A stretch of 64,000 nt of DNA from NCBI GenBank assembly GCA_958296115.1, contig OY282442.1, positions 1,150,001 through 1,214,000 on the forward strand, in the 5' to 3' direction. A program made the translations under genes and the position numbers. Below are positions 54,031 to 60,975 of this stretch, piece by piece (the stretch's first letter is position 1; each line of letters begins with the position of its first letter). The notes beneath the pieces are model-generated. The model worked only from the letters and a program-made list of their open reading frames with translations, was not told where the DNA came from and searched no databases. Source of the stretch: an uncultured Dehalococcoidia bacterium. GTDB lineage: Bacteria > Chloroflexota > Dehalococcoidia > Lucifugimonadales > CAJWER01.

Positions 54031-54831
54031 CTATATCAGGCCGGCCTCGCGCAGCCTGATGGCAAGGTTCCGACCTGCGTCCGCCTCGTCCTCGCCCTGC
54101 ACCAATTCCACCTGTCGGCTGCTCTCCGGCGCATAGAGGTCGACGATGCGGACGCCCGGCTCCAGCATATCGGGGTCTATGTCGAGGTCGTCGGCTGACC
54201 ATACCTCGGGCGTCTTCCTGCCAGCCGCCATGATGCCCCTCAGCGTCGGATATCTGGGCTCTCCCAGCTCGTTGCTGACGGTCACCAGGGCCGGCATGTC
54301 GGCTTCTATCACGTCGTAGCCGTCCTGCGTAACGCTGTGGACGATGACGCCGGAGGAGTCTATGACCTCTATCTTCTGCGCGACCGCCAAGCATGGGAGC
54401 CCGAGTATCTCTGCCAGCCCCAGCGGCACGTGGGCGTTGTCCCAGTCCGACGCCTGCCGCCCGCACAGGATGAGGTCGAAGCGCCCTATCCTGCGGACCG
54501 CGCTGGCCAGGACGCGGGCCGTCGCCCTCGCGTCGAGCTCGGCGAAGGCGTCGTCCTGTGCGAGAACCAGGGCGTCCGCGCCCATCGAGAGCGGCTTCTT
54601 CATGACGTCCATCGCGTGCCCGCCGCCCACGGACAGGACGGTGATGGTTCCCCCGACCTCGTCCTTGATGCGGAGAGCCGCCTCGACTGCGTTTTCGTCG
54701 AAGCCGTTGATGACCGGAGGGATGCCGGGAGCGTCCGCGGCCCTCTTGGCGTCGGGGTCTATGCGGAAGGCGGACGCGGGCATCTCCGGGTCCATCACCT
54801 GCTTGACGCAAACGATGATATCGACGGCCAA
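54031..54831 (-). CDS. etfB: Electron transfer flavoprotein beta subunit
   Basis: AMP-binding subunit of ETF, 266 residues. Conserved: DIIVCVKQVMDPEMPASAF at the N-terminus, NGFDENAVEAALRIKDEVGG, the VLAQDDAFAELDARATARVL region, LILCGRQASDWDNAHVPLGLAEILG, and RYPTLRGIMAAGRK. First gene of the etfBA operon. A promoter (TTGACG, 19 bp, TATAAT) lies upstream at 54903-54873 on the minus strand. Confidence 0.95.
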   Translation of the reverse strand: MAVDIIVCVKQVMDPEMPASAFRIDPDAKRAADAPGIPPVINGFDENAVEAALRIKDEVGGTITVLSVGGGHAMDVMKKPLSMGADALVLAQDDAFAELDARATARVLASAVRRIGRFDLILCGRQASDWDNAHVPLGLAEILGLPCLAVAQKIEVIDSSGVIVHSVTQDGYDVIEADMPALVTVSNELGEPRYPTLRGIMAAGRKTPEVWSADDLDIDPDMLEPGVRIVDLYAPESSRQVELVQGEDEADAGRNLAIRLREAGLI

Positions 54832-54872
54832 GTGGGGTCTCCTGCGTGAGCGTCGCGATTGGGCCGCGGGTT

Positions 54873-54903
54873 ATTATAGAGAGTGTCGGCGCAGCCCCGT
54901 CAA
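54873..54903 (-). promoter_or_regulatory. Probable etfBA promoter
   Basis: TTGACG at 54903-54898 and a perfect TATAAT at 54878-54873 with a 19-bp spacer, 40 nt upstream of etfB. Confidence 0.5.
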
Positions 54904-54961
54904 CACGAACGAGGGTTTATAATTGGGCATTGGCGCAGACGGACAAGTGGAGGATGAGCAG

Positions 54962-55852
54962 TTGAAGGCAGAGCTCATAGACGGCAAGCGGATAGCGGCG
55001 GAGGTGCGGGCGGAGGTTGCGGCGGGGGTTGCGAAGCTGAAGGAGCGGAGCGGCGTAACGCCCGGCCTCGCCGTCGTCCTGGTCGGCGACGATCCGGCCT
55101 CGGCGGTGTACGTCCGCAGCAAGCAGCGGGCGGCCATCGAGGCGGGAATGGGGGCCCGGGACGTGAGACTGCCTGGCGGAGTGTCGCAGGACGAGCTCCT
55201 GCGGGAGGTAACAAGCCTCGGCGAGGACGGCTCCGTGCATGGCCTCCTGGTGCAGTTGCCCCTGCCGGACCACATAGACGTCAACGCCGTTATAGAAGCC
55301 ATAGATCCCAACAAGGACGTGGACGGACTGCATCCGGCGAACGTGGGACTGATGGCGCAGGGGCGGGAGCGGTTCGCGCCGGCTACGCCCTCGGGCATCC
55401 AGCAGATGCTCATGCGCACGGGGCGCGCCCCAGAGGGCAAGCACGTCGTCGTGTGCGGGCGCAGCGAGATAGTTGGCAAGCCGCTCTCCATCATGCTCAT
55501 GCAGCGCAGGCCGGGCGCGAACGCGACCGTAACGGTGTGCCACACGAGGACCAGGGACCTGGCCGCTATGACCCGCCAGGCGGACGTGCTGGTCGCGGCG
55601 ATGGGGCAAGCCAGGATGATAACGGCGGACATGGTCAAGCCCGGCGCGGTCGTGATAGACGTGGGCACCAACCGCGTAGACGCGCCGGAGCGCAAGCGGG
55701 GCTACAGGCTGGTCGGCGACGTGGATTTCGACGCCGTGTCGGAGAGGGCGTCGGCGATAACGCCCGTGCCCGGCGGGGTTGGCCCGATGACTATCGCGAT
55801 GCTGCTCCGCAATACCCTGGACGCCGCCATGCGGACGGTCGAGCCAGACTGA
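54962..55852 (+). CDS. folD: Methylenetetrahydrofolate dehydrogenase/cyclohydrolase
   Basis: Bifunctional one-carbon enzyme, 296 residues: oxidises 5,10-methylene-THF and hydrolyses methenyl-THF. Conserved: VLVGDDPASAVYVRSKQRAA with the catalytic lysine-tyrosine region, GLLVQLPLPDHID, DVDGLHPANVG, the cofactor loop VVVCGRSEIVGKP, and PGGVGPMTIAMLLRNT. I start at TTG 54962 with GGAGG 8 nt upstream; TATAAT at 54918-54923 is a possible -10. Its TGA overlaps the queA start as CTGA. Confidence 0.94.
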   Translation: MKAELIDGKRIAAEVRAEVAAGVAKLKERSGVTPGLAVVLVGDDPASAVYVRSKQRAAIEAGMGARDVRLPGGVSQDELLREVTSLGEDGSVHGLLVQLPLPDHIDVNAVIEAIDPNKDVDGLHPANVGLMAQGRERFAPATPSGIQQMLMRTGRAPEGKHVVVCGRSEIVGKPLSIMLMQRRPGANATVTVCHTRTRDLAAMTRQADVLVAAMGQARMITADMVKPGAVVIDVGTNRVDAPERKRGYRLVGDVDFDAVSERASAITPVPGGVGPMTIAMLLRNTLDAAMRTVEPD

Positions 55853-56883
55853 AGACCAGCGACTTCGACTACGAGCTGCCCGGGGATCTGATAGCGCAGG
55901 TTCCTGTTACGCCGCGCGACAGCTCGCGGCTGATGGTGGTGGACAGGGGCGGCGGAGCGCTCCGCCACGGCCGCTTCCACGACCTCCCCGAATACCTCAG
56001 GGCGGGCGATGTCCTCGTCTTCAACGACAGCCGCGTCATACCGGCGAGGCTGTACGGCAGGGGCGTTCCGTCGGGCGCGAATATCGAGCTGCTACTCCTG
56101 GAACGCCTGGATACGGGCGCGTGGAGGTCGCTCGTCAAGCCTGGGAAGCGGATGCGCGCAGGCGCGAGGTTCGAGGTCGGGGAGCGAGGCTGCGGCGTCG
56201 AGGGCAGGGTTACGGCCGTGAACGACGATGGGACGAGGGACGTCGCGCTGGCCGTAGAGGGCCGCCTGGAAGAGCTTGGCGCCGCGCCGCTGCCGCCGTA
56301 TATCCACGAGCCTCTCGCTGACCCGGAACGCTACCAGACGGTGTACTCGCGGGTGGAGGGCAGCATAGCCGCGCCGACCGCAGGACTGCACTTCACGCCC
56401 GAGCTGCTGGAGCGCGTCAGGCGGATGGGGGTCGAGGTCGTATTCGTTACACTGCATGTTGGGTGGGACTCCTTCCGCCCCGTTGCGTCGGAGGCGATAG
56501 AGTCGCACGAGATGCACTCGGAGCGCTGGCATATCCGCGAGGATGCCGCCGCCGCGGTCAACCGGGCCCGCTCCGAGGGACGCCGGGTCGTATCGGTCGG
56601 GACGACCGCGGTCAGGCTCCTGGAGCACGCGGCCTCCTTGCAAGGCGGGGGGGCGCGGGACGTGGTGGCGCCGGGCAAAGGCAGGGCCGGCCTGTTCATA
56701 TACCCTGGATACCGATTCAGGGTGGTGGACGCGCTGGTTACCAACTTCCACCTGCCGCGCTCGACGCTGTTGATGCTGACCAGCGCGTTCGCGGGCCGTG
56801 ACCTGGTATTGCGGGCGTACAGGGAGGCGGCGCGTCGGCGCTACCGCTTCTACAGCTTCGGCGACGCGATGTTCATCGTGTAG
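55849..56883 (+). CDS. queA: S-adenosylmethionine:tRNA ribosyltransferase-isomerase, CTG start
   Basis: Transfers the ribosyl moiety of SAM to preQ1 in tRNA, making epoxyqueuosine. The family N-terminus normally reads MKTSDFDYELP; here the frame reads LKTSDFDYELPGDLIAQ with CTG in the first position and no ATG, GTG or TTG upstream near it. The CTG overlaps the folD stop as CTGA, so coupled initiation at CTG is the simplest reading. Conserved further: SRLMVVDRGGG, VFNDSRVIPARLYG, SIAAPTAGLHFTPELL, HVGWDSFRPV and TNFHLPRSTLLMLTSAFAG. 344 residues, full length. Confidence 0.93.
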   Translation: MKTSDFDYELPGDLIAQVPVTPRDSSRLMVVDRGGGALRHGRFHDLPEYLRAGDVLVFNDSRVIPARLYGRGVPSGANIELLLLERLDTGAWRSLVKPGKRMRAGARFEVGERGCGVEGRVTAVNDDGTRDVALAVEGRLEELGAAPLPPYIHEPLADPERYQTVYSRVEGSIAAPTAGLHFTPELLERVRRMGVEVVFVTLHVGWDSFRPVASEAIESHEMHSERWHIREDAAAAVNRARSEGRRVVSVGTTAVRLLEHAASLQGGGARDVVAPGKGRAGLFIYPGYRFRVVDALVTNFHLPRSTLLMLTSAFAGRDLVLRAYREAARRRYRFYSFGDAMFIV

Positions 56884-56889
56884 CGCCAT

Positions 56890-57975
56890 CCCCTCCTCCA
56901 ATCGCCCTCGCCCCAAAGGACCGCAGGCGTCCCGCCTTATCCCCTCTCCCTCCCCGTCCTGTCCCCTCTCCCTATGATGGGAGAGGGCTAGGGTGAGGGT
57001 GATTCCCCGGCCTGCCCCGAAAATTGCCCCCAAATTGCCCCAGATTGCCCCTTGACACCGCGAGAACAGCCGTGCTATCCTGATAGACGGCTCGAAGGGG
57101 CGTACTCCAAACGGGCACAGATTGAGTTCTGCCAAAACTTGTGGGCATTCATACCGTCGCTGATGTTGGGATGGGACCAGCCGCGGTACGAGAAGGTCGG
57201 TCTGTGTTTTCGGCGCCTCGCCAGGAGGACGCAGTGCCAAATGCGTCTCCCCCGTTCCAGGTGCGGACTCTCGGACGACCGGGAGGACCGTAGCCAGCGC
57301 AGCCCGACGCCTTGGCGGGTGGAAGGACGAAGCGCGAAACGCAGGCGGTCCCGCAAGGGCCCGTCAGCCGTCCGGGAAAGTTAGAGGAGGGGCTGCACCC
57401 CCAGTGTCGGCGGGCGATCGACGTCGGCATCCTCGAAGCAAGTACCGGAGTCACTGCCTTGCAAGGCAAACTCATCTCCCGCGAGAGCGGGAGAAACCAG
57501 GAGTAGACAGGACGCGGGTCCCAAGACCCGCACAAGTACCCTCTCCCTAAAGGGGGAAAAGGGCCAGGATTAAGGGCAACCCCCCCAACCCTGCGCCCCT
57601 CCCCCAAAGGGAAAGGGCAAAGACAAAGGGCAATTCCCCGCCCCGTCCCCTCTCCCCAAACGGGAGAAGGGCCAGGATAAGGGCGATAAGCCCGCAAAAG
57701 CGGCTAGAACCCGCCAGAGCGCCAACAGAAAGGAGCCGGCCGAGACAACGCGACATAGACTCAGGAGCGCTGGCGGGACGCCTGCGCCTCCCCCTCTCCC
57801 TTCACAGCAGAGGACTATGGTGAGGGTGATTCAGCGCGTCCAAAACACTGCTCGTAGGGAGCTCGTCGCACCTCTTCCTTGGAGCGCAGGCGTCCCGCCT
57901 GCGCTCCTCAATCCCGCAAATCCTGATTCAGCCACTCGCCCCATTCCCCCTTTCCTTCACGGCAGAGGGTTAGGA
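56890..57975. repeat. Composite repeat block B (inverted partner of 43455-44381)
   Basis: About 1.1 kb with no recognisable gene between convergent queA and the metallo-hydrolase. 56930-57930 matches block A in inverted orientation, from GGCGGGA/GATAAGG near 56935 to the AATCCCGCAAATCCTGATTC match at 57910-57929. It holds GAGGG-type palindromes near 56960-56990, 57540-57690 and 57795-57830, CGCAGGCGTCCCGCCTGCG (57888-57906), and the conserved core. It is about 70 bp longer than block A, mostly by an insertion at 57700-57900. Confidence 0.85.
57052..57515 (+). ncRNA. Candidate structured RNA or mobile-element core, copy B
   Basis: The core begins with a good sigma-70-like promoter: TTGACA 57052-57057, 18-bp spacer, TATCCT 57076-57081, preceded by three ATTGCCCC direct repeats (57022-57050) that resemble an operator. 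Predicted start about 57088. The transcript would run some 400 nt, ending at the palindrome TGCCTTGCAAGGCA (57455-57468) and hairpin CTCCCGC-GAGA-GCGGGAG (57476-57493). A 64-residue frame at 57312-57506 has a near-identical counterpart in copy A but no ribosome site and no known domain. Confidence 0.38.
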
Positions 57976-57985
57976 TGGACCAGCG

Positions 57986-58747
57986 CTACCTTTGCATCAG
58001 GTCTATGGTGGGCTTGCGTTGGGCGTGAACGGTGTAGGTCAGGGAGGCCGAGCCGCCGCCCTCGACGTTCGCCTCCACCTCCAGCGACGTGGGCCCGTGC
58101 AGGTAGGTCAAGGCATCGTCATCGAGACGGAAGGGGCGGTCGTGCCCCGGGTAGAAGACATTGGACGCCGCGAGTATCTTCTCCACGCTCTCCGTGGCGT
58201 CGTGTACGTCCCAGAAGACGTTGTACGGCAACCCTCGGCGCACCGTTCCCCCGTCTGGCATGGCGTCTCCGGCCACCAGCGCCTTTTCACCCTCGCTCTC
58301 GACCACGACGCTGACGTGGCCCCGCGTATGGCCGGGCGTATCGATTATCGAAACGCCCGGCGCGATCTCGTCGCCGTCCGATACCGGGTCCACCCTCAGC
58401 TTGCGCAGCATGTCCGCGAAGTAGCTCGCAGACATCACGTCGCGGCGGTTGGGGTTCTGCGCGTAGTCTATCTCCCTCGGATGAACGAGTATCCGCGACT
58501 GGGTGAACAGGTCGGTGTTCTGGCAATGGTCCCAGTGAAGATGCGTAAGCACAACGGTGTCGATGTCCTCGAAGCCGAGGTTTCGGCTCTCGAGCGCCTT
58601 GAGGAGCCACAAGCGCCGCGACGCCGGGCCAGTGTCAATCAGGATGCGCCGGCTGCCCGACTCCACGAGCGAGACCGTGGAGTAGCCAACGTTGCCCTGG
58701 TCGGTGACTAGGGCGAACCCATATGTCAGCACGTCTATCTTGGACAT
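57986..58747 (-). CDS. Metallo-beta-lactamase-fold hydrolase (lactonase-like)
   Basis: A 253-residue di-metal hydrolase. The signature is TVVLTHLHWDHCQNTDLF (HxHxDH), followed by the metal histidine in DTPGHTRGHVSVVVE, the bridging aspartate in ALVAGDAMPDGG, and VFYPGHDRPF. It resembles the N-acyl-homoserine-lactonase group, but the substrate is not established. ATG 58747 (SKIDVLTYGF) matches the family start; the longer frame upstream overlaps the small gene and is not supported. It overlaps that gene by 13 nt. Confidence 0.85.
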   Translation of the reverse strand: MSKIDVLTYGFALVTDQGNVGYSTVSLVESGSRRILIDTGPASRRLWLLKALESRNLGFEDIDTVVLTHLHWDHCQNTDLFTQSRILVHPREIDYAQNPNRRDVMSASYFADMLRKLRVDPVSDGDEIAPGVSIIDTPGHTRGHVSVVVESEGEKALVAGDAMPDGGTVRRGLPYNVFWDVHDATESVEKILAASNVFYPGHDRPFRLDDDALTYLHGPTSLEVEANVEGGGSASLTYTVHAQRKPTIDLMQR

Positions 58748-58959
58748 GGCTTGCAGGTGATGCGCTGCGGATATTGCGCCGGCTCTTCGTCCGCGGGCGC
58801 GGGGTCGCTCTCGACCAGCCATATCGCCCGCGCGGCGTCCGCTATCGCGCCCTGAATCGCGGCCGTCCTCTCTTCGCCCCACAACTCGACGGCCCGCCGC
58901 TCCAGCGAAACGGCGACCTCCGCGATCTCGTTCCTGCGCTCTTCTGTACTGGCTGCCAT
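58735..58959 (-). CDS. Small helical protein, 74 aa
   Basis: A short acidic protein lying between rph and the metallo-hydrolase in the same direction. It is predicted mostly helical (EERRNEIAEVAVSLERRAVE, AIQGAIADAARAIWLVE) and ends in a proline-rich tail. The first part recalls AtzG/GatC-like small subunits, but this is too weak for a name. It overlaps the next gene by 13 nt, which supports that it is translated. Confidence 0.6.
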   Translation of the reverse strand: MAASTEERRNEIAEVAVSLERRAVELWGEERTAAIQGAIADAARAIWLVESDPAPADEEPAQYPQRITCKPCPR

Positions 58960-58979
58960 CGTTAACGTCCGCCGAGAGG

Positions 58980-59729
58980 CTATTCCGCCGCGCGAGCCAT
59001 GTCAAGCCTCCCGCCCCAACGCCGAATCGCTTCCTCCTGCACGTCGAACAGGGTTCGAATGCCTGTCTCAGCTAGGTCGAGCATCTCGTCGAGCGCCCGC
59101 CTCGGGAACGCGCCCTCTTCGGCTGTGCCCTGCACCTCCACGAACTCGCCCCTGTCGGTCATCACGACGTTGAAGTCGGTCTCGGCGCGGAAGTCCTCCT
59201 CGTAGTTGAGGTCCAGCAGGGCTTGGCCGTCAATCACGCCGACGCTGGTTGCGGCGACCGCCCACTTCAGGGGCATAGCCCTCAGCTTCCTGGCCCGCAC
59301 TAGGCCGTCTAAGGCTTGGTATAGGGCCACGTATGCGCCGGTAATGGCCGCGGTCCGCGTGCCGCCGTCGGCCTGCAGCACGTCGCAGTCCACGGTCAGG
59401 GTGCGCTCGCCCAGCTTGTTGAGATCGACGGCGGCGCGGAGCGACCTGCCTATCAGCCGCTGTATCTCCTGGGTTCGCCCGCGCGGCCTGCCGACCTCGC
59501 GGGGCGTGCGCGTGGTGGTAGAGCGCGGCAGCATGGAGTACTCGGCGGTGATCCAGCCCTGCCCGGAGCCCTTCAGGAAGCGCGGCGCTCGGTCTTCCAC
59601 CGAGACGGCGCACAGCGCCCGCGTGCCGCCAGCCTGGATGAGAGTCGAACCCTCCGCGAAAGGCTGCGGGCCAACCTCTATGATGGTGTCGCGTATCTGG
59701 TCGGGCTTTCGGCCGTCGGGTCGCGTCAA
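58980..59729 (-). CDS. rph: Ribonuclease PH
   Basis: Phosphorolytic 3'-5' exoribonuclease that trims tRNA precursors; 249 residues, full length. Conserved: RPDGRKPDQIRDTIIEVG, TRALCAVSVEDRAP, GWITAEYSMLPRSTTTRT, GRTQEIQRLIGRSLRAAVDL with the phosphate-binding arginines, and DCDVLQADGGTRTAAITGAY. The start at 59729 gives the exact family N-terminus (MTRPDGRK). The sialidase-like gene is 46 bp upstream on the same strand. Confidence 0.96.
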   Translation of the reverse strand: MTRPDGRKPDQIRDTIIEVGPQPFAEGSTLIQAGGTRALCAVSVEDRAPRFLKGSGQGWITAEYSMLPRSTTTRTPREVGRPRGRTQEIQRLIGRSLRAAVDLNKLGERTLTVDCDVLQADGGTRTAAITGAYVALYQALDGLVRARKLRAMPLKWAVAATSVGVIDGQALLDLNYEEDFRAETDFNVVMTDRGEFVEVQGTAEEGAFPRRALDEMLDLAETGIRTLFDVQEEAIRRWGGRLDMARAAE

Positions 59730-59775
59730 GTGGCTCTCCAGTCGGGTATCAGGATGTCCTTATGGTACATGAGAT

Positions 59776-60969
59776 TCACTCCCGGGTCTCGGCCAGGCGT
59801 CGGAAGCGTATCTCAGAGCGCTTGGGGCCGTCCTCCATGCCATATACGACGGCTATGGAGCCGTCTGGCATCTGGAGCGGCGTGGCGTACATCATCGGCC
59901 CGTCCCGCTTGTCTATCACCGTCTCGCCCCGGTCGATGGTCCACACTGCCCCGTCGTCGCTGGACACGCGCAGCGCAGGCAGCCCGTAGTTGCGACCGAT
60001 CCGCGACCTGTATATGGACACGATGCGCCCAGAATCGAGCAGCGCCAGGCTCGGCGTGCCCGACCCCTTGAAGGCCGGCTTGGGCTGCGACCACGTTTTG
60101 CCCATGTCCTTGCTGACGCTGGTGTGGATGGTGGGAACTCCGCCGTCGGAGCGCAGGCTCGCCAGGATCCGCCCGTCCTCCAGGAGCAGCAGGTTCGGCT
60201 CCTGGTAGGGCTTGCCGTCCGCGTAGCCGTGTCCGATGATGGACTCTTGGCCCCATCGCATCCCGCCGTCGGAGGAGCGTATGACGAACGCGCTCGGCGC
60301 GCCCCCGTAAGAGCCGTAGTAAGCCAGCAGAATCTCGCCGTTGGGCAGCGGGACGACCGGCGCGGATGTGGCGGTTCTGGAGCTGACCCCAACGCTGACC
60401 GGCTCGCCCCACGTCATCCCACCGTCGAAGGAGTGCGCGACCTTCAACCCATCCGGCGTGGTTGACCGCGCGTCCCCGTCGTACTCGAAGTAGTTGACGA
60501 TGAGAGCGCCGTCGGCAAGCAGCGCGACGTTCGGGTCCCGCAGGTCTAGCCTTGGATGCTCGGCAACGACCAGCTCGTCAGTCCAGGTCCTGCCCCCGTC
60601 CGCGCTCCTCCGCGATACTATCCAGCCACGGTCCGTGTAGTGAAGCCTGCCCTTGCGATAGACGGTGAGCAGAGCGCCGTCGGGCAGCCGCGCCAGCCCG
60701 GGGAAGGCGTTGTAATACTCGTCGCTCGCCACCTCCACGTAGCCCTCTCCCTCGGTCAATACCTCCGGGGTGGGCGTGGGCTTCACCTCAGGCCCGCGTA
60801 TGGGTGTCTGCAGCCTGACGACCCGCGTCGGTATGGGGGTGTATGCCGGGGGCGGAGCCGTGGGAGCGTCGGCGGTGGCGATCGAGGCCGGGCCGCCGTC
60901 CTCCGGCCCCGAGCACGCGATTGCCAGCGTCGCAATGCACAGCGCGATTGCGCCCGCGATGCCGCGCAT
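59776..60969 (-). CDS. Sialidase-like beta-propeller lipoprotein
   Basis: A 397-residue predicted lipoprotein: signal peptide with lipobox AIALCIATLAIAC, a proline/threonine-rich linker to about residue 65, then a six-bladed propeller with Asp-box repeats (SRRSADGGRTWTDEL, AHSFDGGMTWGEPV, RSSDGGMRWGQES, VSKDMGKTWSQP, VSSDDGAVWTI). This is the BNR/sialidase fold; the catalytic arginine triad is not obvious, so binding or another glycosidase activity is possible. It should act outside the membrane. Confidence 0.82.
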   Translation of the reverse strand: MRGIAGAIALCIATLAIACSGPEDGGPASIATADAPTAPPPAYTPIPTRVVRLQTPIRGPEVKPTPTPEVLTEGEGYVEVASDEYYNAFPGLARLPDGALLTVYRKGRLHYTDRGWIVSRRSADGGRTWTDELVVAEHPRLDLRDPNVALLADGALIVNYFEYDGDARSTTPDGLKVAHSFDGGMTWGEPVSVGVSSRTATSAPVVPLPNGEILLAYYGSYGGAPSAFVIRSSDGGMRWGQESIIGHGYADGKPYQEPNLLLLEDGRILASLRSDGGVPTIHTSVSKDMGKTWSQPKPAFKGSGTPSLALLDSGRIVSIYRSRIGRNYGLPALRVSSDDGAVWTIDRGETVIDKRDGPMMYATPLQMPDGSIAVVYGMEDGPKRSEIRFRRLAETRE

Positions 60970-60975
60970 GGGTCC

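Noticed and set aside
57312-57506. 64-residue frame conserved in both repeat cores, possibly a transposase tail
   Set aside because: The copies are too similar for a coding-versus-noncoding test, there is no ribosome site, and no domain is recognised. Kept only as part of the candidate RNA/element.
57149-57697. Open frame of 182 codons across block B, with a partial counterpart at 43797-44240
   Set aside because: It crosses palindromic repeats, has no ribosome site, and its counterpart in block A keeps only part of the frame; indels break it outside the core.
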